Below are positions 44,567 through 58,758 of a stretch of 64,000 nt of DNA, one piece after another. Below the pieces are notes generated by a model. That model searched no databases. It saw only the letters and a list, made by a program, of their open reading frames with translations, and was not told the origin of the DNA. Position 1 is the first letter of the stretch. Every line of letters begins with the position of its first letter. The position numbers and the translations under genes were made by a program. The stretch is from Argyresthia goedartella (lineage: Eukaryota > Arthropoda > Insecta > Lepidoptera > Argyresthiidae): the NCBI GenBank assembly GCA_949825045.1, contig OX463809.1, positions 8,335,501 through 8,399,500 of the forward strand, written 5' to 3'.

Positions 44567-46443
44567 GAGGTATAATGATCCCCTTAAGGGAAAAACTTAA
44601 CTGTGGCTAAAGTTGAAAGGAAAGTCGCAAGATTTCTATCGTTAGAGGTAGTGAATTTACTTAACTTGTAACTGCATACTTATTTTTCATTATATGTATG
44701 TAGTTTTTTTGTACAAGAGATTTTTGTAAAAGTTTAGTAAAGGATCATTTTATACACACCTATGTATAAAATGATCCCTGGGGTAGGGGTAAAATAATCC
44801 CAGGGATCATTTTAAACCATAAGTTAAATTTCAGTGAAATAAAACACTCAGCTGTTTATTTTAATCATATGTATTGTTCATAACAATTTAAGTATACCTA
44901 TAAGCAAGTTACACAAAACTTTTCCAGTCTTCTAGTTTCGTTAGATATCTTTTTTTTATAATTATCTACTACTCAACTAACAAAACTAAACATTAAACAT
45001 TGCAACAAACTTTTAAAAGGTTTGCAAAATTAACAACATACCTAGTCAAGGTAGGTAAACAAATAAACTCTTCTTCAAACACAAATTATGCTCATAAAAT
45101 GATAGGGATCAAAGGTTTTTTATCAATGTCAAAATGCAATAGAAAAAACAACTCTTCATTAAAAAAATAATAATCTTATCTGGAATTAAGAAATAGACCT
45201 ATAGGCTTATTTTTTTTTTCGCGCTATTAAATTGGTTTCTAGAAAGGCAAATATCGCAAGTAAAGTCGCCTTCATCGTCACTATCTACTCCCGCACAAGC
45301 CTCATGTCCCCATTTAAGACACACAACGCACCTAATCCACCCTTCACCTTTATTGTCTTTGGAGTAGCTTTCAGTATAGAAGAGGCATTCGGTATCACTC
45401 TCCTCTTCCGAAGAATCTGATCTGTTTTGCTTTTTTTTGCCTTTTCCATTTCCGCCTCCTTTTCCTTTCCCGACTCCTTTTCCTTTCCCGACTCCTTTTC
45501 CTTTCCCACCACCTTTTCCTTTATAATTCTGTTTGTTGATCACCGTTTTTTTTATTTTATTCGCTTCCTGGGCTTTCTTTTGTTCTATATCTGTTTTCTT
45601 TTTGGCTTCCTCTTCAAGGTAATTTTTGTAGGGTGTGCTGGTCAGTACTGATGTGTCTACTCTTATTCGTCTTACACTCGCTCTCTTTCCAACTATCTTT
45701 GGTGTTGGTCGTACTTCCCTGGGTGGAACAACACCAAAAGATGTGGATGGAAGACCAACAGCCAAAGCTGGAGGTAATCTTTCAGAAGATTCAGACATTG
45801 AGGTATTTGGAGGTGTTAAATGAAGGGATTCTTGGACATCCACTTGTAAAGGCTGTAGTGTTTCAGTTTCTGGAGAATTCGCTTGAGGAGAAGGTATTTG
45901 CACGGTCTCTGCCAATGGAGGCCTTGACGTCCCAGGGATCGGAATAGGAGGTTCTACCGTGTCATTGTCAACATCCATTTCAGTCGTTTCAGCTGCAATA
46001 AAGTCCACATTAGTGAAAATGTCAGGGTTGAACGGAAATATTCCTGTTTTGTTGAATCCATTCATACTATTCAGTGGAACTGATGCATTTAAATAGGCCT
46101 CTGTAAAAATTTTCGTTATTTGGAAGACGGTTACCACTCTCCCAGGATTGTTATTCATCCACTTCTCCAACGCTTGGTTGTGATAAACGCTTAGCGGATA
46201 CATGACTCCAACGTCCAAGGGTTGGAGTTTGTGGGTGCAATGAGGCGGCAGGCATAGAATAGTGACGTGATTATCCCTGGCTTTTAATACCACATTCAAT
46301 TTTTTTGTGTGAGATAGGTGACCATCCAATATCAAAAGAGCCGGATCTTCTGCTGTCGGTTTGGCATGACTTAAGAAGTGATCGAACCACTGAGAAAACA
46401 CATCTATTTTCATCCAACCAGATGGATTGCATCCACATATCAA
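44567..46443 (-). mobile_element. pogo-like (DDE_1) transposon, 5' truncated
   Basis: The minus-strand transposase frame (46443..45199) is followed by a 3' region down to a candidate terminus at 44567, 'ggggaaagtgaggtataatg'. That region repeats the motif aaaatgatccc in alternating orientation (44742..44813). The upstream end of the gene is cut near 46440, where the sequence changes to an unrelated 'caatcaattcaattcaatc' repeat, so the second TIR cannot be seen. Confidence 0.65.
45199..46443 (-). pseudogene. DDE_1/pogo-type transposase C-terminal two thirds with PHD-like finger
   Basis: A 414-codon frame. Residues 10-150: 'SGWMKIDVFSQWFDHFL', 'LLILDGHLSHT' (catalytic Asp), 'LPPHCTHKLQPLDVGVM' (third acidic residue), 'NGFNKTGIFPFNPDIF'. 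This is the DDE_1 pattern of pogo/jerky-type transposases. Residues about 150-300 are a Pro/Ser-rich linker. A KGKG.GKGKG repeat (about 305-335) follows, then a C4HC3-type finger with cysteines and His in 'CLFY', 'RCVVCLKWGHEAC' and 'FTCDICLSRN'. The N-terminal HTH domains and first catalytic Asp are missing. The remaining frame is unbroken, so the deletion is recent or the part is under constraint. Confidence 0.75.
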
Positions 46444-46840
46444 TCAATTCAATTCAATCAGCAATGCCGAAAACTCAGGACCCTTATCTATCCTTTTCCA
46501 AATAAAATTATCCGGTGATTTATCTGATTCTTTATTTAGAACAGATCCAATCCAATTAATAAAACCAATTCGACTCACTACCTACAAACAGAAGAAAACA
46601 TGGAGGTAAACTTGCTGAACGAGAAACTTTGTGACATCACTGTGGAAACGACAAAGAAACATCTCGGTGGCTCCATACAAAAGGAGAAAATCTATCACCG
46701 GAAACACTTTCTCTATTATCTCAAAGAAGAGATTTGAAGATAAAAAATGAGGTGGATCGAAGAGAAGTAGAAAAGATAAATAAACTTTAAGAAATTTATT
46801 AGAAGGGACTTAAGATATATAGCACACACATTATAGAAGA
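46444..46840. other. Unassigned, with (CAATT)n-like repeat
   Basis: Starts with 'caatcaattcaattcaatc' and contains a short plus-strand open stretch, 'MEVNLLNEKLCDITVETTKK', near 46600 that I cannot assign to a family. Confidence 0.3.
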
Positions 46841-47960
46841 TAGAAGGATAGAAGGACGTGGCTTCTCAACCATGGACCACATTCACGCAGTCAAACAACT
46901 GATGGAGCAATGCCGAGGGTATAACCGACCCATGTGCCTGGCCTTTGTCGATTACGAAAAGGCATTCGTCAGGGTCGAGTTCTGGGCCGTGTTTCATTCT
47001 CTTCACCGGTGTAATATTGACAAGCGATACGTGGACATCTAGCCCTCGGGAGCTCTAGCGGGATGCAACTCTTCAAGTACGTGGACATCTAGCCCTCGGG
47101 AGCTCTAGCGGGATGCAACTCTTCAAGTACCTACCTACGAATGCACATCCTTTCTGACTTCGTGCCAATCCGGCACGGTGTCGGCCAGGAGGACACCATC
47201 TCCCCAAAACTATTTACTTGTGTACTCGAAGATTTGCTGACGACACTCGAACGGGAAAGGGCAGGGAATTTACATTATTAACGAATTAATACAAATCTAC
47301 GCTTTGCCGACGACCTCATCTTCCTAGCTTAGAACCATCAGACTATGCTCGACGAACTGCATAAAGCTTTGCTTACGGTAGGCCTCAGGATGAACGTGTC
47401 CAAGACCAAAATTATGTCAAATCTTGCGGGTCCTAAACCTAACATGATCGTAGGTAAGTGCCAGCTAGAGACAGAAGCCAACTATATCTACCTTGGACAC
47501 AGTTTATCTTTTGGCAAACACTCGCATGTGAAGGAAATCTCGAGACGCATCCAGCTGGGTCGGGACGCTTTTGGCAAATTGGCAGACGTCTTAAGTCTAA
47601 AATCCCCCAATGCCTCAAAATCAAAGTGTTCTGCCTATAGGTACTTACGAATCCGAGATATGGCCGCTCACAAAGGAATACATGCACAGAGGCAATGGAG
47701 AGTGCCATGCTCGGAATCTCCCTTTTTGACCGCATACCCAACCTGGAGATACGACGACGAACCAAGGTCGTAGACTTGGATAGGGGGATCGCAAGGTTAA
47801 AGTGAAGATGGCCAAGGGACGCAGCTCGACCAAGAGGTAGACCACCCGCCCATTGGTCGGACGATCTTACCTACTTTGCTGGGCGCCAGTGAATAAGGCT
47901 GGCACAGGACCGCGTCAAGTGGCCTTCTTCAAGGTGAAGTCCTTAGTGTACCTCTTAGAT
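46841..47960 (+). pseudogene. RTE-type reverse transcriptase remnant
   Basis: Broken plus-strand reading: 'GFSTMDHIHAVKQLMEQCRG', 'CLAFVDYEKAFVRVEFWAV', 'IRHGVGQEDTISPKLFT', catalytic 'RFADDLIFLA', then 'LHKALLTVGLRMNVSKTKIM' and 'YIYLGHSLSF' to a C-terminal part. These are RTE-clade RT motifs. A 50-bp exact tandem duplication at 47031..47130 and several stops inactivate it. The endonuclease scrap at 38740 is of the same type but about 7 kb away, so the two may be separate insertions. Confidence 0.75.
47031..47130 (+). repeat. Exact 50-bp tandem duplication
   Basis: 47031..47080 and 47081..47130 are identical, starting gtggacatctagccctcggg. Both units lie within the RTE reverse transcriptase remnant. 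The absence of differences means the duplication is recent compared with the decay around it. Confidence 0.9.
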
Positions 47961-48030
47961 TTGATTGAAATCAATCGCTAAATAACGCTACAGAAAACAT
48001 CCCTCCCTTTTCTCCCAGTCAAAAATTGCG

Positions 48031-48190
48031 ATCCACTAAAGCTTTTAATTAAATAAAGGTACTTCTGTGCCAATTTTCTTCAAAATCGGTTGGAAAATGG
48101 ACCCGTAGGCGAGAACAGACTGACAGACGGGAAAAAGCATTTTGATCAATCACGAAACTAGACGCTTCGCTCGCTCGGTCAATTATTATG
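48031..48190 (+). repeat. Fragment of lepidopteran 'AAAATCGGTT' repeat
   Basis: 'ccaattttcttcaaaatcgg' and 'gaacagactgacagacggg' match, from memory, the 3' half of the widespread repeat whose 5' start appears at 3258. Short and diverged. Confidence 0.35.
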
Positions 48191-49578
48191 TGTTATTGAT
48201 AACTATCTAAACGAAACAACATTTTTTTTATACAACTAAATTTTTAATTGCATCCAACAAGTTATTCTTATAAGCAGAATTCTTACATACTTATACTTAA
48301 TCCAAACATAAATGCTAATAAAAACAATTCATAGTTGATGTATCCACACAGGCAGGTCAGATACAAATATGTAATTATGTATTTACAGGGTATTATTCAA
48401 ACTTGGGACGATAGTATTCACACTAAGAGAAATCATAGATTCAAATATACATTATTCAAATGTACTAGGAAAAGAAACTTGTACCAATAGTTTACGTTGT
48501 CAAGGAAGACCATAGTAAAATACCAACATTAATCTTATTATGACCATTCATATAAAATGCTATAGGTAGTATTTTATTTCAGTATTAAAATTTAGAAAAA
48601 TATCTTAGGTTCTCTAAAGCAAACACAACTTAAAACTAAAATATGCGCATCAGCAAAACATTCATATCATCACATCTTTGTCTTAGCCTAAATGACATAC
48701 AACTAATAATTTTATACAACACTCCGATAAAAGGCCACTCTTCTGTGAATACTATACTAGTTCGTCATGTCCCGTTTGATTTAATTCCCAGTATGATCTA
48801 CTACATACAACCGAAAATTAACCATGTCACTGCGGTCAACTTAGCCCCCACTTCCGTCAACCAACTAACCCAGAGTTACATCCAAAACTCGAGAAATCTG
48901 ACATATTATTGTCATACTTTTATGTCAGAGTTATCGAATTCTCTTATCTATTGGTTACCGGATTGGCACAGGTGGGCCTAAGTCTAGAGAAATAAAATCG
49001 TTGGCATGGTGTATACCATAGACTCTGGTATCTAGTAACGATAAGTATTCACAAGCCACTGGTTCAATCCAGGCTCACAATATGAAGCCATGATTTCACT
49101 ATTTCACTGCAGCTGATCTGTCGCCTGAAACAAGATTTTAGTGTGTCACCTCAATAAAGCTACAAATGTTATTTTCGGGCGATTCGCAACATACGTACGA
49201 TAGCAATTGAATTAATGTGGATGGAATGACTTATGGACACTCCATATGGATTCCTCCTCCTAGCTGCTGCTCCTGGATAGCTTTGTAGCTTATCTGAAGA
49301 GCATTAATTCGTCATATTGGAATATTTTCCATAGATTCCAACGACGTGTTTTCGTGTAGTCCGTTTATCACGCCGCGCATTGCAAATCGCCCAAGATAAC
49401 CGTAATAGATTAGCTAAATAAAAAGTTCCGACGGAAACTACACCTCCACAGTTACAGACAGACATCTCTCTTTCCTTTTTCAAGCGAAACAAGGCAATAC
49501 AAAAACTCTGTACCTAAAAGTGGGGTTGAGTAGAGATCCAAGAATGAATAGTGATAGCTCGTATTCTTATATTTAGAC
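48191..49578. other. No recognised gene
   Basis: A 112-codon frame at 48643..48981 shows no domain. Two thirds of the stretch is AT-rich. I see no repeats with recognisable ends. Confidence 0.35.
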
Positions 49579-49955
49579 TGGAGATTTTGAAATTGCCATT
49601 TAAGAAGCAATTTATAAAAAGCATGTTAAAGCGACTTTGTCGAAAAAGGGATATTACAATGTTCAAGATTACTTAAATGACGGGACTGTTTGGGGTTAAT
49701 CTAGCACAACACAGACCTTGCTGTTAATAATTTTGTAATTATTTATTATTGCTCATATATATTTATTATTAATCATAATAAAAAAAAATATTGTAAGCAC
49801 AAGCAATTTTTGAAAAGAGATCTAAAAATCAATCTGTGGGAGATGCTACGCCCTTCTCTCCCACAGTGATCCAATGTAGAGAAGAGGCAAAAAATGATGT
49901 TTGCTAAGTATATGTAAATATCTACAGTAATGAAGAACTTTGACTTTGATTCCCT
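49579..49955 (+). mobile_element. LINE 3' end, severely truncated
   Basis: Starts inside coding sequence ('ggagattttgaaattgcc'), runs over the C-terminus to TAA, then the 3' UTR with 'ctgtgggagatgctacgccc' and the tail 'actttgactttgattcc'. It is the same family as the plus-strand LINE at 53836..54352 and 55166..55516, which is uninterrupted at the corresponding point only here. Lies just downstream of the WDR5 3' end. Confidence 0.75.
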
Positions 49956-50125
49956 CTTCTATAAGAGAAATCCCTAATCGCCCATGACGCTATACCCAGC
50001 CCAAATCACGGTACATTATTTTCCGTAGAAGTGAAACGGAACTATAGAGAAGCTAATCACACAAAATAAAGACTTATCCACAAGTTTTTACCCGAGGCCC
50101 AGGACACTCACCAGCAGCTTAGCCC

Positions 50126-53564
<3,439 letters not shown>

Positions 53565-53835
53565 GTTTCAACAGATCGACGCACTATAGTTTTCTTTGTA
53601 CGTCACACCGCAACAACGGAAATTATCACTTAATACCACAATAAGTGGTAACTAGAACTAAATGAGATTCTTTAGTGCACACCCACTCGCGTTTATTGAT
53701 AACTATTGCAAAATTGAAACGAAATATTCCGATCAAAAGGCGTCATGCATTTCGCTTCGAGGACCAATGCTGCCAACATAAAAAATCTCCCGCTTCCCTG
53801 CTCTGACGTCATTTTGTCTATGGTTACTAGAGGGT

Positions 53836-55516
53836 TTTAAAATAATAATGCTGACATTCGGCTTTCTGCTAAAAGAGGTAGAGATATTGACTACTACTTG
53901 TACCCACTTAGATAAATTAGCTGGTAAATTAAATTCCGCGGCTTTCGCTGTTACGTACATCAGACAAAGCACGGATGTGGCTACATCTAGGCTAGTATAT
54001 TTTAGTTACTTTCTAGTGGGGGAAAGCAGCGGATATTCAAACTATTTTTATTTTACAGAAAAGAGCTATTCGAGCAATTTATAATTTAAAACGAACAGAC
54101 ACCTTAAGAGAGCTTTTTAAAGAAATTGACATACTAACTGTAGCTAGTCAATTTATTTTCGAAAATATAATGTATGTACGCAAGAACCTTACAACATTTA
54201 CCAAACTTAGCGATAGCTGCAATGTTAACCTAAGAAATAATCACAGACTGTGTGCGCCCCGATTTAGACTCGCGAAGGTTAGCAATTCTTTCAAGGGTCA
54301 GTGCATTCTCTACTATAATAAGATACCTCTGGAGATTTTGAAATTGCCATTTGAGCAAATCAAATCAAATCAAATCAAATCAAAAATAATTTATTTCCAT
54401 AGGATGTTGTTACATCACTTAGATCCGTCATTACATTTTTTTGGGTGAGTTCACTAACACAATGGCGGAATCTGTGGAGAAGAGCTCACCGAAGAAACTC
54501 CACAGTCGTCGCATCTTTTGCGTTTCCTTTTTTAAATAAAATATTGTCAAATTACAAAATGAATGCTAATTATATATCGAAACAGCCTGTTACTCAAACA
54601 ATCTATTCCCATGGACATCTGTCCTCTAAGTAATCAGATATCCTATAGTAACCGTTTTTATACAATTTCTGTTTTATTATTATTTTAAACTTGTCTAAAG
54701 GTAAGTTTTTAATATCAGTAGGGACCTTATTGTAATAGCGTATACAATTGCCTTTAAAAGAATTACTAATTTTATGTAGTCGGCTTACATAAGCAACCAA
54801 CTTGTCTTTATTTCTAGTATTAAAATTGTGTATATCACTGTACTTCTGAAAATTAGTTATATTTCTTTTTACATACACAAGATTGTCATAGATATATTGA
54901 GACACAAATGTCAGAATATTGATTTCTTTAAACTTTTCCCTCAGTGACACTCTAGGCCCTAATCTATAAATTGCACGAACAGCCCGTTTCTGCAGAATAA
55001 ATATACTATTAGCATTCGCAGCGTGACCCCACAATAAAATACCATAGGTCATTAGACTATGAAAGTAACTAAAGTAGACTAGTCTAGCGGTGTCTACGTC
55101 GGTAAGAGCTCTAATTTTTTTAACTGCGAACGCTGCCGAACTCAGTCTGTTCGACAATTTATTTTTTACCGACGAGCAATTTAAAAAGCATGTTAAAGCG
55201 ACTTTGTCGAAAAAGGGATATTACAATGTTCGAGATTACTTAAATGACAGGACTGTATGGGGTTAATCTAGTTCAACACAGACCTCGCTGTTAATAATTT
55301 TGTAATTATTTATTATTGCCTGCATATTTAATTTAAAAAAACCTAATTGTATTATTTTAGCACAACCTATTTTTAAAAGAGATCTAAAAATCAATCTGTG
55401 GGAGTTTCTTCGCCCTTCTCTCCCACAGTGGTCCAATGTAGAGAAGAGGCAAAAAATGTCGTTTGCTAAGTATATGAAAATATCTACAGTAATAAAGTAC
55501 TTTGACTTTGACTACA
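53836..55516 (+). mobile_element. Plus-strand LINE 3' half, split by a minus-strand LINE fragment
   Basis: 53836..54352 encodes RT thumb and C-terminal parts in two frames ('AGKLNSAAFAVTYIRQ', then 'KRAIRAIYNLKRTDTL', 'MYVRKNLTTFTKLSDS', 'NSFKGQCILYYNKIPLEIL'). After the minus-strand insert, 55166..55265 completes the protein ('FKKHVKATLSKKGYYNV' to VWG-stop), and the 3' UTR and (TTTGAC)n tail end at about 55516. The repeat gagcaa lies on both sides of the insert. 5' truncated and frameshifted. Confidence 0.75.
54353..55165 (-). mobile_element. LINE 3' fragment (FADD type), copy 2, nested
   Basis: Nearly identical to 14640..15430, including the 184-codon minus-strand frame at 55157..54603 and the (TTTGA)n tail (plus strand caaatcaaatcaaatcaaat at 54356). 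It is truncated at 5' near 55160, before the RT active site. It sits inverted inside a related plus-strand LINE. High identity to copy 1 suggests a recent common source. Confidence 0.85.
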
Positions 55517-56332
55517 AATGTGAAGTAAAGTGAGTTTAACCCTTATCCAAACGCGAGCCATTTCGGGGTATTTTGGGGTACTCCATTTTTATAATAACCT
55601 ACTTTTTTGTAAAAGTGTTTTTTTATGATGGTTAATATTATACTATTGTCTGGTAAAAAAAAAATACGTAAAAGTGGTAAAATATGTACTTACCATTGTA
55701 CGGGTTTTAATTTGTTTTTTTGGGGTGATTTCTATACTAGAGTAGGTATTTATTACCCTGGATCACTTGTTATTTAAGCCGTGAAATAAAATGTGATACT
55801 TTTTGGCGCAAAGCTACATACTAGTTTGTAGCTTAGATAAATACAAGGCCATATATATATATATATATATATAAATGCAATTTATTTTTTCTTTTCGCCA
55901 AAAGTGAAACCTAGGCCATATAGGGTGACATTTAATTAGCTGACCATATTTCGGGGAATGAGAGTACAATACGATTAAAATCAGTTATAGATTCGGCTTT
56001 TCTCGGATATCATCGCCTAAATCCGGAGACGGAAATGACATGAAATACATTATCGCGATTTCTTTTAGGTAGCATTCAATTTGAAGTATCATAAACGCAA
56101 TGTATAGCACCTGCCAAATGACATTACTAACAGGTAGACCTAAGAAATGTATTATGCAGTAGCGACATGAATTTGAACATTAATAACATCTATAACATCT
56201 ATAACATCTATACATCTATTACATCTTTACATGGGAACATCCCGGAAGTGTACCCTATCAAATACAAAAAGAATTTTGTAAATCAGTTCACGTGTCTTCT
56301 AGAAATCTTATAACATAAATACAAAAAAACAT
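55517..56332. other. Unassigned; short AT microsatellite
   Basis: (AT)n at 55851..55874 and a fragment of the 2245..2512 foldback family at 55926..55965. 'acatctataacatctat' is repeated near 56185..56225. No gene. Confidence 0.4.
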
Positions 56333-57175
56333 TCACGTCGACTTGAGATTCACCTCCTCCTCCTCCTCCTCCTCCTCCTCCTCCTCCTCCTCCTCCTCAT
56401 CCTCCTCCTCCTCCTCCTCCTCCTCCTCCTCCTCCTCCTCCTCACTATCACTATCTGAATAATTTACATTAATTATAAAACGCTCGCTAAACACATCTAA
56501 TTTCTCTTCTTCTATTAAGAACACATCTTCACACTTTATTGCATGATTACAGACTTTCGTCCACTCTTCGGGTCCTGACATTTAAATTTTTTCCATCAGC
56601 AGTTTTTTCAATGACGTTTTATTCATTTCGATATTTTTGGAGGCGAAATAGCCTTTTAACTGTGCCCATATATTTTCTATGGGATTAAAGTCTGGGTGAT
56701 ATGGAGGCAGTCGTATTGCTGTATGTCCATTTTCAGCCAAAACTTTGTCCACTCGAAAAACGCTGAAGTGTTCTTTGTGGCGTTGTATTACGCTATACAG
56801 TTCCGGTTTTTTGTTATCAGGTGTAAAAGGAATATCGTGTCTTGTTAACCACTCGATCATATCCACCTTTCGAGTATTGCTATTAGGTGGGCTTTCAACA
56901 AATGTTTTGTGGTAAGAGGCGTTATCTATAACAACAGCGCTGTTATCGGGTAAATTGGGCATTAGTTGTGTTTTAACCGCTTCTCATACTTCTCAGCATT
57001 CATTTCCTTGTGGTAATCGCCATCGGATCTAGTAAAAGAGCTCCAGGTACAAAGCCTTTTTCATTACCTGCGTGAACGTGATAATAAATCTTTGACCCTT
57101 TGATACAGGTTGCTTCAGATTTTTATTGGCTGCGTCCGGTCCAGCTTTTGGCTTTAGTGTGCGTTGTATGAATAT
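56333..57175 (-). pseudogene. Tc1/mariner-type transposase, C-terminal half
   Basis: Minus-strand reading from 57175: 'YIHTTHTKAKSWTGRSQ', a stop, then 'GSKIYYHVHAGNEKGFVPGA', 'VVIDNASYHKTFVESPP' (second catalytic Asp), 'LPPYHPDFNPIENIWAQLKG' (catalytic Glu), 'EEWTKVCNHAIKCEDVF' and 'FIINVNYSDSDS'. Then a long poly-Glu tract coded by a GAG repeat at about 56351..56441. A frameshift or stop separates the two largest pieces at 56582. It is the 3' continuation of 62492..61941, cut by a 4.8-kb LINE. Confidence 0.8.
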
Positions 57176-57543
57176 ACAGGATCAGTGGGGGGGACGCGGA
57201 CGCGCACGGAAGTGTTTTTGCGTTGCTCTTATGTTTTTATTCAAAAGTCATAGAAATTGTGAATTTTCCATACCAAAACTCATACTAAAGTACTGCTTAA
57301 TAGCTCGCCAAAGTGTTAGTGATGTATTTAAAACCTGACAATATCAAACAATTGTGATTTCTTAGCATTTAAAGTGAACACAGAAAACGGCCATAATGGC
57401 TCAAGTCGAGTGACTCACGCCGCGCTCAGCTGCTTTCGTCGACGCGCTGATAATTGTATCTACCTACCTGCGCAGTGAGTAAATGAACGATCGAATCAAT
57501 CAATAACGATTTATTGCATACTTTATCATCAAATTGAGCTAAG

Positions 57544-58758
57544 ATGAGATCCTGTGGGACATGTAGCAAGCACGTAGGTATAACGGAATTGCTTGAATGC
57601 ACCAAATGTAATGGAAACTATCATTATCTTTGTGTAAACATAACCAGAGCACAATTTGTAAACAAACTGCAGGATTTACATCGATTATGGTTATGTCCAG
57701 AGTGTACCAAAATAGCGAAACTAATAAAGCGCGACGACAATTCTGTAAAGATTTCACAATTACCTTTCGATGAAACTACCATGTCAACTGATGAGCATAT
57801 TATCGAAGATCACAGTATAATGGGGGATACTCTAAACAGGGATAGCATACAAACAAACCCGAATCAGACATCCCCACAACATGCTACTACATTAAAAACC
57901 ACTGGTACACCTACCCTCGAACAAATTGCGATATTATTGGATGAAAAGTTACAAACCAATACTAATTATCTAACTGGGTACATAATGTCTGAAATGACAA
58001 CATTAAAATCTTATGTGCAGCAGGAAATCACTTCAGCGATTAATAATATTAAAACTGAGATGGAAAACAATGCAAGAAATATAAAATCCGAACAAAATAA
58101 TTTGAAAATTGAACTCAAGAAAGTGAATGATAAAATAAATATATTACAAAAAGAAAAAGAGACCCTACAGAACCAAGTGATAAGTTTGGAAAAAAGTATA
58201 ATGTCTACAAAAACGGAAAATAATAATAATAGCGCCGCTTGTAACCACGACATTACAAAAAAGCTGGTCCTATACGGCCTAGAGGAAGACAACCAGGAAT
58301 GTGAGCAGGATCTTCATGACCGAATCATTTACATCTTTCAGGATGTACTCAATATAAATTTACTGGGCTATATAGAAGAAACTAGAAGAATTGGGAAAAA
58401 AGGGAATCGAAGGCCAATTATCATAGAACTCATCAGTAAAAAAATGACTAAATATATACTTCAGCATAGTACACATTTCAAAAACACGGGGATATCTATA
58501 TCAAGAATGTTGGACGATACTGCCATCCGAAAAAGGAAGCTACTGCGAGAAATACTGCACGAGCATAGGAAACAGGGAAGACACGCTGTAATAAGGGACA
58601 ATAGATTTCTTATCGACGGCAAGGAATTCCTCTTACAACACCGGCACCACGAGGAACAGGAAACCCATGAAGACCTCCGGGACCCCAATAGGTCGTCGAG
58701 ACAAGAAGATCAAACCACCTTATTTCGAGCCTCCAACACCAACACCTTTCGAAGATAA
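57544..58758 (+). CDS. LINE ORF1 protein with PHD-like finger and coiled coil, 404 aa
   Basis: Residues 1-55: PHD-like C4HC3 finger ('CGTCSKHVG', 'CTKCNGNYHYLCV', 'LWLCPECTK'). Residues about 105-225 are polar, Asn/Lys/Glu-rich and heptad-like, consistent with a coiled coil. Residues about 235-350: 'KLVLYGLEEDNQECEQDL', 'RRIGKKGNRRPIIIEL' and 'RKQGRHAVIRDNRFLIDGK', the layout of the RRM/C-terminal domains of LINE ORF1 proteins. Predicted to bind element RNA as a trimer in the RNP. The frame is intact. It overlaps ORF2 by 92 bp, so ORF2 probably depends on reinitiation or frameshifting. Confidence 0.85.
   Translation: MRSCGTCSKHVGITELLECTKCNGNYHYLCVNITRAQFVNKLQDLHRLWLCPECTKIAKLIKRDDNSVKISQLPFDETTMSTDEHIIEDHSIMGDTLNRDSIQTNPNQTSPQHATTLKTTGTPTLEQIAILLDEKLQTNTNYLTGYIMSEMTTLKSYVQQEITSAINNIKTEMENNARNIKSEQNNLKIELKKVNDKINILQKEKETLQNQVISLEKSIMSTKTENNNNSAACNHDITKKLVLYGLEEDNQECEQDLHDRIIYIFQDVLNINLLGYIEETRRIGKKGNRRPIIIELISKKMTKYILQHSTHFKNTGISISRMLDDTAIRKRKLLREILHEHRKQGRHAVIRDNRFLIDGKEFLLQHRHHEEQETHEDLRDPNRSSRQEDQTTLFRASNTNTFRR

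Noticed and set aside
45427..45947. Plus-strand frames opposite the pogo-type transposase
   Set aside because: Low-complexity Phe/Ser reading is the antisense of the KGKG repeat and linker.
38740..47960. One single RTE element with endonuclease at 38740 and RT at 46841
   Set aside because: The 7-kb gap holds unrelated elements; two separate fragments are simpler, although a split copy is not excluded.
53733..54084. Divergent host gene sharing the WDR5 promoter
   Set aside because: The plus-strand frame here is the frameshifted RT remnant of a LINE.
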